In this document: positions 1 to 8,872 of the stretch, in pieces
Layout: each line of letters begins with the position of its first letter
Numbering within the stretch: the first letter of the stretch is position 1
Notes under the pieces: generated by a model
What the model was told of the DNA's origin: nothing
Databases searched by the model: none
What the model saw: only the letters and a program-made list of their open reading frames with translations
Made by a program: the position numbers and the translations under genes
Source of the DNA: Agaricicola taiwanensis
GTDB lineage: Bacteria > Pseudomonadota > Alphaproteobacteria > Rhizobiales > Methylopilaceae
Assembly (NCBI RefSeq): GCF_014635245.1
Contig: NZ_BMCP01000008.1
Location: forward strand, 1 to 57,662
Reading direction: 5' to 3'
DNA length: 57,662 nucleotides

Positions 1-82
1 CCTCACACAGAACCAAAACCCGCCCCCATGAGTGTCAGGGATGTCTCCGAACGAGTGTCAGGGATGTCTCCGGTCTTTACAC
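1..82. mobile_element. Insertion-sequence terminus (partial, body outside window)
   Basis: Two direct copies of GTGTCAGGGATGTCTC lie about 22 bp apart (near 34-50 and 56-72), followed by a short tail ending near 82. The same motif pair occurs in reverse orientation at the other end of the window (57591-57640). Tandem motifs at an end are typical of transposase-binding sites in IS families with repeated terminal motifs. No transposase is visible, so family assignment is not possible. Confidence 0.5.
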
Positions 83-133
83 CAAGCCTTGGCATGACGA
101 GGAACCAATGGCGTATGGCATGTGCGACTGCAT

Positions 134-264
134 GCTTCGAGACGGCCCTGACGGGCCTCCTCACCATGAGGGCGGCGGGGTGTGGCGCCGTTCTGCAGAG
201 CCAACCAGACCCACAAAACCTCATCCTGAGGAGCCCTCGTAGAGGGCGTCTCGAAGGATAAGCC
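134..264. repeat. Intergenic palindromic repeat family A, inverted pair 1
   Basis: Two inverted copies (134-171 and 219-264) of a short element with the core CTTCGAGACG ... CCTCAGGATGAGG. The same element occurs at least six more times in this window, nearly always as an inverted pair between genes. It lies just downstream of the chemoreceptor gene and may help end its transcript. Confidence 0.75.
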
Positions 265-272
265 AAGCCCCC

Positions 273-1955
273 TCAGGCTGCCTTGACGTGACCCAGGAAC
301 GACTGCACCTCGCGGCCGAGATCGGCCGAGTGGCGCGCCAGTTCCTGCGCGGCCGACAGAACCTGGGCGGAGGCCGCTCCCGTGCTGCCGGCGGCCTGGG
401 TGACATCGCCGATGCTGCTCGTGACGAGCTGGGTGCCCTGCGCTGCCTGCTGCACGTTGCGGGCGATCTCCTGGGTGGCCGAGCCCTGTTCCTCAACGGC
501 GGCGGCCACGCTGGCCGCTATGCCGTTGATGTTCTCGATGGTGCCGCCGATGGCCTTCAGGGCGGCCACGGCCTGATCGGTCGCCGCCTGGATCTCGTTG
601 ATCTGGGTGGAGATTTCGCTCGTTGCCTTGCCGGTCTGCGCCGCCAGCTCCTTCACCTCCGAGGCGACCACCGCGAAGCCGCGTCCGGCCTCGCCGGCGC
701 GGGCAGCCTCGATGGTGGCGTTGAGGGCGAGAAGGTTGGTCTGCTCGGCGATATCGCTGATGAGCTGCACCACCGCGCCGATCTTCTCGGCACCCGTCGC
801 CAGCGACTGCACGATGGCGTCGGTGCGCTGCGCCTCTTCCACCGCTCCGCCCGCGATGCGCGCGGAATGGTCCACCTGCCGGGTGATGTCGGAGACCGAG
901 GCGGCGAGCTGTTCGGTAGCGGAGGCCACCGTCTGGACGTTGGACAGCGTCTGCTCGGCCGCGCCGGCAACGGTCGTTGCCTGCTGCGATGTCTGTTCCG
1001 CGGTGGAGGACATGGCCTGGGCCGTGCCTTCAAGTTCGGTCGCGGCGGCGGCCAGCGAGCGCACCAGTTCCGAGGAGGAAGCCTCGAAGCTCCGGGTCAG
1101 TTCGTCGAGCCTTTGGGCGCGCCGTGCCTTGGCCTCGGTGTCCCGGGCGGCTTCTTCGTCGGCCTGCCTTTTCGCAATGAGAGCTTCCTTGAAGACCTGC
1201 ACCGCGTCGGCGATCGTGCCGATCTCGGTTTTCTCGCCGCGCGAGGGGATCTCCACCTCAAGGTTGCCCTCAGCCAGGGCGCCCATGGGGCGGGTCACCG
1301 AGGCGATGCCGCTGCTGATGCCGCGGATGATCACGACGGCGGCCGCGATGGCGAGCGCGATGGCGCCCAGCGCGACGGCGCCGATGGTGGTCATGGTCAT
1401 GGCTTCCGCTTCCTGACCCGCGGTGAAGGCCTCATCGGCGCCCTGGCGGGCCAGTTCGGCCAGCTGCTGCAATTGCGCCCGCCAGATCCGGCTCTGCGGC
1501 ATCAGCGTCGTGGTGCTCAGCTGCCGGGCGGCGTCGGACCTGTATCCCTTCACCATGGCGATCATCTCGTTGCGGCCATTGAGCCACTGCTCGAGGGCGC
1601 CCTTGAAGGTGTCATAGGCTTCGACTTCCTCGGCGGAACGCGGTGTCGCCTCATAGGCCGCCTGGGCCGCCGCCACAGCTTCCAACTGCGCCGACATTGC
1701 CTGCTCCAGCTCCTCGCGCTGCTGGGTCGATTCCGTCGTCAGATAGCGCAGCGAGGTCACCTGCAGCGCCAGCATCTCATCGTTCAATCGGGTGGCCGCG
1801 CTCAGGGTCGGCATGGCGCCTTCATTGATGGTGGTGAGGGCCGCGCCGAGATCACGCGCGCCCTTGAAGCCGACGGCGCCGACCGCGACGATCGCGATGA
1901 TCAGGAAGGTGAAAGCTCCGATGAGCTTCGACTTGATGGAGAGACGATTGAACAT
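273..1955 (-). CDS. Methyl-accepting chemotaxis protein
   Basis: A 560-residue chemoreceptor that would sense a ligand at the periplasmic side and control the CheA kinase. It starts with a short cytoplasmic tail and a membrane helix (about 13-35), then a mostly helical periplasmic domain of about 150 residues (four-helix-bundle type by appearance), a second membrane helix (about 190-215, Ala/Ile rich), a HAMP domain with the [16 protein letters not shown] segment, and a long coiled-coil signalling domain. The hairpin tip [19 protein letters not shown] is intact, so coupling to CheA/CheW is expected. There is no C-terminal CheR-binding pentapeptide. ATG is preceded by GAGGAA. No che genes are nearby, so it is an orphan receptor of unknown ligand. 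Confidence 0.95.
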   Translation of the reverse strand: MFNRLSIKSKLIGAFTFLIIAIVAVGAVGFKGARDLGAALTTINEGAMPTLSAATRLNDEMLALQVTSLRYLTTESTQQREELEQAMSAQLEAVAAAQAAYEATPRSAEEVEAYDTFKGALEQWLNGRNEMIAMVKGYRSDAARQLSTTTLMPQSRIWRAQLQQLAELARQGADEAFTAGQEAEAMTMTTIGAVALGAIALAIAAAVVIIRGISSGIASVTRPMGALAEGNLEVEIPSRGEKTEIGTIADAVQVFKEALIAKRQADEEAARDTEAKARRAQRLDELTRSFEASSSELVRSLAAAATELEGTAQAMSSTAEQTSQQATTVAGAAEQTLSNVQTVASATEQLAASVSDITRQVDHSARIAGGAVEEAQRTDAIVQSLATGAEKIGAVVQLISDIAEQTNLLALNATIEAARAGEAGRGFAVVASEVKELAAQTGKATSEISTQINEIQAATDQAVAALKAIGGTIENINGIAASVAAAVEEQGSATQEIARNVQQAAQGTQLVTSSIGDVTQAAGSTGAASAQVLSAAQELARHSADLGREVQSFLGHVKAA

Positions 1956-2156
1956 GTGGCGGTTCCTCAGCCTGGGCCTGCTCTGTGGCAGCGCGCGGGA
2001 GAATGCAGGAGAACCCCTAATCTTCGGTTGCTTTATTCACGAAAGTCTCCGGTGCCCCGCTTCACTCTCCATTCGTCATGCTTGGCCTTGCGGCACTGCT
2101 GTCCCGTTTAGCGCGGAGCGCGACAGACAGGAATGGTGCGGTCGCGGCGCTCTCAG

Positions 2157-2255
2157 CGTCATGCTCGCCCTTGTGGCGAGCATCCACGAATTTCTTCCTT
2201 TTTGAACGGAAACGCCGATAAGGCGTGGATGTCAGCCACAAGGGCGAGCATGACG
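2157..2255. repeat. Intergenic repeat family B, copy 1 (full palindrome)
   Basis: A near-perfect inverted repeat of about 100 bp: left arm CGTCATGCTCGCCCTTGTGG at 2157-2176, matching right arm ending at 2255, with a short spacer. The upstream flank (about 2090-2156, including a CGACAGACAGGAATG stretch) also matches the flank of the copy at 53061. This repeat fills most of the 315-bp gap between the chemoreceptor and the next gene. Confidence 0.8.
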
Positions 2256-2270
2256 GGCGGAGCTTGCAGC

Positions 2271-2507
2271 CTACCGCTGCCCCGCAGACCCAACAAAGGC
2301 ATCATTGGCAATGCCAAGCCGCAGGTAATTATCGTTGACCCGCAGCTTCGGCTGGTCGGACCTCAGCACCTTCGCCTCGGCCTTCTTGCGCTCCGGCTGA
2401 ACAACCGGTGCCTCAACCTTGCCGGGCCCGTCCTCACGCTTCGAAGGCTCCGCCGCCTGCACGGCTGCACTTGAAAGAGCAAGAACAAGCCCCGCCATCA
2501 CCCTCAT
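2271..2507 (-). CDS. Small exported hypothetical protein
   Basis: A 78-residue protein, not assigned to a family. The first 20 or so residues (MRVMAGLVLALSSAAVQAAE) form a convincing Sec signal peptide with an AQA-type cleavage site, followed by a charged Pro/Lys/Glu-rich segment and a short C-terminal stretch with NDNYLRLG. An ATG three codons later (2498) has a better spaced GAGG and is an equally good start. It probably acts in the periplasm. It may be a separate gene or the last member of a unit with the broken gene upstream. Confidence 0.5.
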   Translation of the reverse strand: MRVMAGLVLALSSAAVQAAEPSKREDGPGKVEAPVVQPERKKAEAKVLRSDQPKLRVNDNYLRLGIANDAFVGSAGQR

Positions 2508-2610
2508 CTTCAGCAAGCCAGCCCCCTTGAACGAACGCCTACGAGTGTCGAGCCAAAAAGCGACCATAGTGCGGGGCGCTCATCATTCCGCTTCCACCAC
2601 CATGCAATCT

Positions 2611-3326
2611 TCAGAAAGCATTGAACTCACGTGCTTGCTTCAGGAAATCATCCACTCTCGCCGGCCGTTCGGTGCCGGTGACGCTGGCAGAAAGCACCTG
2701 CATCTCCCATCTGGATAGCAAAAATCGGTGTTGGGTCACCGATGTAACACCTTCAATCTTCTGAGTGAGTTCGAACCGTCCCACCAAATCTTCGCCGTAC
2801 TTCCGTACTTCCAGGTCCTCCGGACGCCCGCCGATCTCTGTGACAAGTTCCCTAAGAGTGTCCTCCTGGTCGCTTGAAGTCATCTCCCGGTCCGTCGTGA
2901 AGCAACTGACCTGGAGCCTTGTTCGCGCATCTTCGACAGCGGCAACCTGGATCAGCGCGGAATCCTCCGGCCTGTGTTCCGTTGCCTGATATGGCTCAGG
3001 AAAATCCACCTGATAGATGCAACTGGGCTGGGAAAACCGTGTCTCGGTTTGCTTCGTGGCACTCGGATTGGTCCGGGCGCGATGCTCTTTATATTTGAAG
3101 TAAGGACCGGACACGACGAAGCCTGCGAAAATAAGAGCGCCGATCGAGAAGGGGGCCGGCGAGGAGAGATCACCGCCGCGCTTGCGCAGCAGCCAGCGCA
3201 GGACTCGGTTATAAGCACGGGAATGCCCAGAATGGTCACGAACGATCCGAGGAAGGCGCTTTCGAAGCGAAGCGTGCTGTGCGGCCATGCATTGATCAGC
3301 GCCGCCACTGCGGCGACCGCGGCCAT
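2611..3326 (-). pseudogene. Membrane-anchored hypothetical protein, apparently frameshifted
   Basis: Two overlapping reading frames appear to be one gene. The upstream frame (from ATG at 3326) gives a hydrophobic helix, then a second one ending in ILGIPVLI. After this point (about 3205-3215) the coherent sequence moves to the other frame, reading RVLRWLLRKRGGDLSSP, a third hydrophobic helix (IGALIFAGFVVSG) and a soluble domain of about 150 residues that runs to the stop at 2611. Restoring one base would join them. The soluble part ends in a segment on errors and thresholds I do not recognise. Either a sequencing error or a real inactivation. Confidence 0.55.
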
Positions 3327-3700
3327 CAGTAAACCGGTGTATTCATAAGAAACTGCCCGGTGGATATGCTCGTTTTTTAGTTCAGGCGGGATGGATCGTC
3401 TTCACTCGGCCGCGTCGGTTGCCCTCCCCTGCAGATCGGTCCCAGAGACGGGCCTCTGGGAAGGTTCATGTCTCCGATCCTTGTATTAGTTTAAATTAAC
3501 ATTCATATTAAGGCCATAAACTCTCCGGAAATTCTTGTCGACAATTTTCATTCAGGGATGATATAGATCTTTAGATTTGAATGTTTTCCACAATACCAGA
3601 TATATGCTTGCCGAATAGAGTCGTGCTATGCCGGGCCGACGCGGTTAGGCAGTTGGACGATCAGCGCCGGTCGACGTCCCCATCCGATACAGAGGCACTC
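3327..3700. promoter_or_regulatory. AT-rich upstream region of the large ankyrin gene
   Basis: The 374 bases contain no convincing gene. The segment 3480-3560 is clearly richer in A and T than its surroundings (for instance AGTTTAAATTAACATTC), which fits a promoter for the gene starting at 3701. I cannot place a specific -35/-10 pair with confidence. Confidence 0.35.
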
Positions 3701-6700
3701 ATGGATATAGCTGCACACCAACAGCCGACTGCTCTCGCCGAGCGCCGGTCACAGGTCTCAGACGCGTCCTTCGACGAGGTTCTGCGAAAGGTCCAGGCGG
3801 GTGGCGGCGCGGCATCGAACGCCAGCAGTTCTGCGAAGTCCCCCACCGCAATACTCGTGGATGCCTTCGAGGAGGGCGATGTGGAGGCGGTGAAGGCCTT
3901 TCTGGCGAACCTCCCTGAGGGCTTCGATTTCAATACCCGTCGCAGTGCAGGGAATAGTCCAATTCCCCTGCTGCATCTTGCCATCGAGTTCAGCACGCTG
4001 AAAAACAACAACATCCTCAAGCTGCTGCTCGAGGATCCCAGGATCGATCTCACCACGCTGCCGCCCGACAGCGTGACCGCGCGCGGCATGCGCCTTCCCA
4101 GCGCGCTCGACTACGCGCGGTCGGTGGATGCGCAGCGCAGGACGCCCACGTCGGCAGAGACGGTCAAGCTGATCGAACAGGCCATGAACAGGGCCCTGCA
4201 GAAGGCCATAGCCAAGGGCGATGACAAGGCCGCCATCGCGCTGATCAAGGCCGGCGCGGAGGGAAGCTGGGACATCACTGGCCTGAGGGACCAGGGAGCG
4301 GGCGTCAGCATCCTCCACTATGCCATCGCGTTTGAACGCAAGGACGTGGTCGAGGCCATCCTGGAGGCAACGCCGGAGAAGGACCGCGACGCCCTCATCG
4401 AAACGGCCCTGGCGGGTCAGAACAACGCGCTGCACGTGGCCGCGGTCACTGGACAGACGGATATTCTTGAGATCCTTCGCCGCCGCACCGACGGCAGCCT
4501 GCGCCCGCTCGATGATCCCGCCATGAAGAACGAAGCCGGGCTGACGCCCGCCGATCTGGTCGCACATCACAAAAAGCGCGGCTTGGAGGTCGGGATCGGC
4601 GCGCTTGCCGACCTCGGCCTGATCGCAGGAGGAGTCGCGACCGGCCTTGCCATCGGCATTGGCTTCGCTGTCCTCGCCTATCTCTTGTACAAGCACCTGA
4701 ACCAGCCGCCGGAAGATGCACCGCTCGCGGTCTCCTCTCCCTCGGAGACGGGCGGAAGCCTCGGCCCTTACACGACCCCGGCCCCGACAACAGGTCATCC
4801 GCCGCGTCCCAGTGCTCCCCCTCCGGGAACGATCCCATGGACCCCGACCGTCAGTACAGCTCAGCCCAGCCCGACCGTCGGGCGCACCTATTTTCTGCCT
4901 CCTGAACTCTGGGGGATGGTTGTGGAGGGCCTATGGGGTGACGATCCCTATGAGACCTTCCATACCCTCAGGAACTTCATGATCGCCGATCCGGAATTCG
5001 CGGCCTATATCACAGCTCAACCATCGGTTAACCGGAGATACAACGAACTTTCCCAGGCCGTGAACAGCGCGACAAGGGTCTGGAACGAGGCATTCCCGAT
5101 GGGCAGTACCGCACTGCCGTACGAGACCCTCGTAAATTACCTCATCACAACCTATCGGTTCGTGAATCCTGCGCGTCGCATTGAGTTCGTGAACGCAATG
5201 CTAGACGCCGGAAGCCCATACGCACAACAGCACCTGACCACACTTTTCGAATTATGGCCCGTCTTAAGCGGAGATCAGCAGAACCGGCTCATCGACGCAG
5301 TGCTCAATCTGGCGGATGACCCAAATGCAATGGATATTCTCCTTCCGAGAGTTGTGTCGGTAATTGGAGATCTTGACGAAAGGCCGGAAGGACAGCGCTC
5401 GCCATCCGACCACCACGATCCCGACAGCCGGCTCAGTCGGATATTTGACTTGGTCGAAGACCACTGGAGCATCGACACAATTAGTTTCGAGCATCTCGAT
5501 GAGGATCAGCAGTCGGTTGCGACCGCATTCCTCCGGGACGATGGGAACTTTCGACAGTTGGGACAGAACCTGCGTTACCTGAGCGACGAGCGGCAGCAGA
5601 GCATGATCGGCGCATTGCTCAACTACCTGAGGGCGGATGATAATGCTAGCAGGACTGCGGGAACTCTCGGTTTGGCTGGAGCGCTTCCTCTTGTTGGTTT
5701 CGAGGAGCAAGAGGAGATACTCGAATCTATAGTGGATATTGATGATCCACTATCTCGAAGATCCGCAATGGAGGCGGCTTGGCCACTTCTTGCATCTTTA
5801 CCTGAAGATGCCCGCGCCGGCTGGGCTCATAGACTTGTTGAAGTTGCGCTTGCAGATGATCTCCCTGACCGTCCCGCTGACCGTCTTTCCGCTCTGAGCG
5901 TGATTGCCCGCGATATGGGCCTCGCGTCTGCGAACGATCGTGCGCGCGTTTTCGATGCCATCCTTGGCGCAGTCGATCAGGAGTATCCAGCGCTTGAATT
6001 TGAAGACCTTGAGGCCCTCAATTCAGGGTATCTTCTTGCTCTCGCCAGCTTCATCATTGGTGCTAGGCATCTGGACGACGCTCAGCGCCGGCGTTTGATG
6101 GATGAGCTCACGGCCTTGAACGATGAAGACCTCATGGTGGTGCTCGACGGGGGCGGCGCATCTTTAGGTGAACTCTCTCGTGAAGAGAGAGGTCTCCTGC
6201 AGCAACGCGTCTCACGCTTCGCGAACGAACGAGTGAGAAGTGCGGCTTTCGCGACCCTTCTCGGTCACGAGTTTGTCCCGCCGTCTTCGAACCTGCATCC
6301 CCGCCAGTCGGATGCCGACACATCGGCGCCGCCGCCGCTCACCGATCCCGCCGCCACGGAGGAGGTTTACGAGGACGGGCTCAACACGCTGGCGCTGCGC
6401 ATCTTCAAGAGCATGGACTTCCACAACAGCACCATGCTCCCGCTGACAGACCAGACCCTGGCGCCGCTGTTCATCAACCTCGTCATCTATGCGCTCAACC
6501 ACAATGGATTGAAGCTCACGCCAGGGCAGAACGTCGATGAGAAGGTCATGTATGAGGCCTTCGACAAGGTCATTACCGCGCTCCGATCCCGCGTCTGGAA
6601 CGAGGCCAACAAGTATGGCGACAAGGCCAACGACGCAGCCGCGATCTTCAGCGCCTACTGGGACGCGGATATGCCGGGCCAGGGGCGTGGCTCCGATCAG

Positions 6701-7765
6701 ATCGACGGGCTGGTCCGGCAGGCCTGGGAGAGATGGCTGGAGAGCAACAAGGTTGAGAGCCTGCCGGACGCCTCCTCCCCTGACGCCACGCCCCAGGATT
6801 ACGAGGATGTGCTGAACACGCTGGTGGTGCGCATGGTGGACGGCATGGACTTCAGCGCGAAGACCATGGCCCGCCTGAATGACAGCCGGCTGGAGGGTCT
6901 GTTCCGCAGCCTCATCGTCTATGAGCTCAACCGGTCCGATCCCAAGGCGCAGGATCAGGTGGGCCTGAAGTGGAAAGTCTTCGGCAAGGTGCTGAAGGCC
7001 ATCGAGGCGCGCCTGCCGCACGTGCTCCGGCATGACCCTCAAAAGGCTGCCGAGGCCACGGACATCTGGCGCAACGACTGGCGTAACGGCGGCGCGGACG
7101 ATGCCGATGAGGTGGTCGACAAGGCCTTCTATGACTGGCTGGAAGACAAGGGCATTCCCATGGAGGCGCCGGATGATGTCAACTCCGAGGTCGCGGCTGC
7201 CATCGGCGAGGGCTACAGGCTGATCAGCACCCGGTTCCAATATATCCGCGATCTGGTCGATGACCCGGGCGTCATGACGATGTTCAGCAATGAGGGCGCC
7301 TATGAGGGCAAGGCCATCCGGATCACACAGGTGGACACCTCCAACGGCAAGATCGTCGGTAAATTCGTGGTCGACATCGAGGGCCTGACTTTCGACGACG
7401 CCTCGGCGGCATGGCAGGGTTCCAGCGCTGGCGCCCAGGCCCTGTGGGACCGCCGCTCGATCGCTGCGCAGGAAGAGCGGGGTCTCTACTTGGTCCTTAG
7501 GGATGTCTTCCACGGTTATGACGACCCAGCGACGGCGCCGATAATCCCGATCCTGAACCTCTCGCCGGCGCTGCGGCGCGCCCACCTGGACTGGCTGGCC
7601 CAGCAGTTCAGGAAGCCCGACTTCGACCAGGAGGGCTTCATTGCCGAACTGAAGCATCGCCAGTTCACCAAAAAACAGATCAGGCAGATGGTCGACAGCG
7701 GGTTCTTCGAACCTTATCCGGACCTGCTTGCGGAATTGAAGAAGATGCTCGGATCCGGTGCATAG
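3701..7765 (+). CDS. Large ankyrin/F-box-like/helical-repeat protein, possible effector
   Basis: 1354 residues from ATG 3701 (GAGG six bases upstream); an upstream in-frame ATG at 3581 has poor coding character. Visible parts: polar N-terminus; ankyrin-like repeats at about 57-265 (GDVEAVKAFL, GDDKAAIALIKAG, SILHYAIAFERKDVVEAIL, ALHVAAVTGQTDILEIL); a glycine-rich hydrophobic helix at 311-333; a proline/serine linker 340-390; an F-box-like stretch at 397-435 (LPPELWGMVVEGL then LRNF); helical HEAT/ARM-like repeats about 440-870; and two related modules of about 140 residues starting near 891 (EDGLNTLALRIFKSMDF) and 1034 (EDVLNTLVVRMVDGMDF). Bases 4900-6250 are less GC-rich than the rest, giving a mosaic look. 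Such architecture is known from secreted effectors of host-associated bacteria. There is no secretion gene in the window, so that role is inference. Confidence 0.85.
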   Translation: MDIAAHQQPTALAERRSQVSDASFDEVLRKVQAGGGAASNASSSAKSPTAILVDAFEEGDVEAVKAFLANLPEGFDFNTRRSAGNSPIPLLHLAIEFSTLKNNNILKLLLEDPRIDLTTLPPDSVTARGMRLPSALDYARSVDAQRRTPTSAETVKLIEQAMNRALQKAIAKGDDKAAIALIKAGAEGSWDITGLRDQGAGVSILHYAIAFERKDVVEAILEATPEKDRDALIETALAGQNNALHVAAVTGQTDILEILRRRTDGSLRPLDDPAMKNEAGLTPADLVAHHKKRGLEVGIGALADLGLIAGGVATGLAIGIGFAVLAYLLYKHLNQPPEDAPLAVSSPSETGGSLGPYTTPAPTTGHPPRPSAPPPGTIPWTPTVSTAQPSPTVGRTYFLPPELWGMVVEGLWGDDPYETFHTLRNFMIADPEFAAYITAQPSVNRRYNELSQAVNSATRVWNEAFPMGSTALPYETLVNYLITTYRFVNPARRIEFVNAMLDAGSPYAQQHLTTLFELWPVLSGDQQNRLIDAVLNLADDPNAMDILLPRVVSVIGDLDERPEGQRSPSDHHDPDSRLSRIFDLVEDHWSIDTISFEHLDEDQQSVATAFLRDDGNFRQLGQNLRYLSDERQQSMIGALLNYLRADDNASRTAGTLGLAGALPLVGFEEQEEILESIVDIDDPLSRRSAMEAAWPLLASLPEDARAGWAHRLVEVALADDLPDRPADRLSALSVIARDMGLASANDRARVFDAILGAVDQEYPALEFEDLEALNSGYLLALASFIIGARHLDDAQRRRLMDELTALNDEDLMVVLDGGGASLGELSREERGLLQQRVSRFANERVRSAAFATLLGHEFVPPSSNLHPRQSDADTSAPPPLTDPAATEEVYEDGLNTLALRIFKSMDFHNSTMLPLTDQTLAPLFINLVIYALNHNGLKLTPGQNVDEKVMYEAFDKVITALRSRVWNEANKYGDKANDAAAIFSAYWDADMPGQGRGSDQIDGLVRQAWERWLESNKVESLPDASSPDATPQDYEDVLNTLVVRMVDGMDFSAKTMARLNDSRLEGLFRSLIVYELNRSDPKAQDQVGLKWKVFGKVLKAIEARLPHVLRHDPQKAAEATDIWRNDWRNGGADDADEVVDKAFYDWLEDKGIPMEAPDDVNSEVAAAIGEGYRLISTRFQYIRDLVDDPGVMTMFSNEGAYEGKAIRITQVDTSNGKIVGKFVVDIEGLTFDDASAAWQGSSAGAQALWDRRSIAAQEERGLYLVLRDVFHGYDDPATAPIIPILNLSPALRRAHLDWLAQQFRKPDFDQEGFIAELKHRQFTKKQIRQMVDSGFFEPYPDLLAELKKMLGSGA

Positions 7766-7869
7766 CCCCCACAGGTTGGAGGGTGAGCGAGCACGTTCTG
7801 CTCCATTGCGGATGCATCGCGCTCAGTCCTCCGGATGGACCTCACACGGCAGCGGACCGGGTGGAGCAG

Positions 7870-8075
7870 GGCGGCCGGTTCTGACCCGGCGCGGGCTTGC
7901 CCGGCAGCGGGCGAGGGCCTTTGCCTTCTTCAGGTCGATGCCGGCGCCCTCGGCGACGCGGCGGCCATAGTCCTCGTCGCATGCCAGAAGTGCAGACCAT
8001 GCGCGCGGTGCTTCGGTGAGCCCGCCCATGGAGCCCGGCTCATAGTTCACATGCTTGCTCTGTTCGGGCCCGCAA
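7870..8075 (-). pseudogene. Decayed catalase fragment
   Basis: This stretch aligns at DNA level with two parts of the intact catalase gene downstream (8945-9080 and about 9265-9330). It encodes pieces such as [17 protein letters not shown] and [12 protein letters not shown] but lacks about 160 bp between them and has single-base losses (for example in the GTGCCAGAAGTGCCAG region). It therefore cannot make a catalase. It is either the leftover of a tandem duplication or of a second, divergent catalase gene. The rest of the 7766-8265 gap holds nothing else I recognise. Confidence 0.8.
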
Positions 8076-8265
8076 CGGTCGGGGATCAGGATGGAGTGAG
8101 TGCCATCGGGCTTCGCTTTGGCGGAGAGGCGACAGAACATGGTGGCGGCTCGCGGCGAGCCGGCCCCCCGTGCGAACACTGGGACTACTTTCCTTTGTAA
8201 AGAACTATTTTGGGTCTTGAAATAACGTGCTAGTAATCATCCGCGTCACTGACGGGGCGCGGGAC

Positions 8266-8670
8266 ATGAAAACAGTCACAACAGCCTTGGCCGCACTTGC
8301 CGCCATCGTGGCGACCGATCCAGCCGATGCGCAGGACAGGCTGAAACGCGGCGAATACCTTGCCAACATCATGGACTGTGGGGGATGTCACACCCCCGGC
8401 GTCTTTCTCGGAAAGCCGGACCAGGAGCGCTATCTCGCCGGTTCGGAAGTGGGCTTCCAGATTCCAGGGCTGGGAATATTCTATCCCCCAAACCTCACGT
8501 CCGACCAGGAAACGGGTCTGGGCAGCTGGAGCGAGGCCGAGATCATCACGGCGGTGCGAACGGGCGTTCGTCCCGATGGGCGGGAGCTGGCGCCGGCGAT
8601 GCCGTGGCGCGCCTATGCAGCGCTCAATGACGCCGACGCTCAGGCGCTGGCGAGATACTTGAAAGCCTGA
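8266..8670 (+). CDS. Exported c-type cytochrome
   Basis: 134 residues from ATG 8266; an upstream GTG (8227) would add a poor N-terminus. A signal peptide (residues 1-22, ending ADAQ) sends it to the periplasm. One haem-binding motif CGGCH is at 38-42, and Met112 in the PAMPW motif is the likely distal haem ligand. The pattern GVxxPNLTSDxETGLGxWSxxEI...PDGRELxPAMPW is that of the cytochrome subunits of membrane-bound alcohol/sugar dehydrogenases and related monohaem proteins. No dehydrogenase partner is adjacent, so its electron donor is unknown. Confidence 0.88.
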   Translation: MKTVTTALAALAAIVATDPADAQDRLKRGEYLANIMDCGGCHTPGVFLGKPDQERYLAGSEVGFQIPGLGIFYPPNLTSDQETGLGSWSEAEIITAVRTGVRPDGRELAPAMPWRAYAALNDADAQALARYLKA

Positions 8671-8872
8671 AGCCGATCGCCAATCGCGTCCCGGATCCCG
8701 TCGGCCCCGGCCAGACCCCGCCCGGTCCCTATCTGACGGTGGTTGCGCCTTAGGGATCCTGCGCCTTGAAGGCGAGGGGTCCTGCTGGGCGTCGATCTCG
8801 GGCTGAGGGCCGGCGCAGTCCGGGAGCGACCAGCGTACGTCCCTTTGATCGGCCTAGCGGAGCCGGAACTTC

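Noticed and set aside
288..2111. 607-residue plus-strand open frame
   Set aside because: Opposite the chemoreceptor; no motif.
3581..3700. N-terminal extension of the large ankyrin protein from ATG 3581
   Set aside because: ATG 3701 has a Shine-Dalgarno, and the 40 residues before it have poor coding character.
6212..7657. 481-residue minus-strand open frame
   Set aside because: Opposite the large ankyrin gene, whose duplicated modules in the plus frame prove the coding strand.
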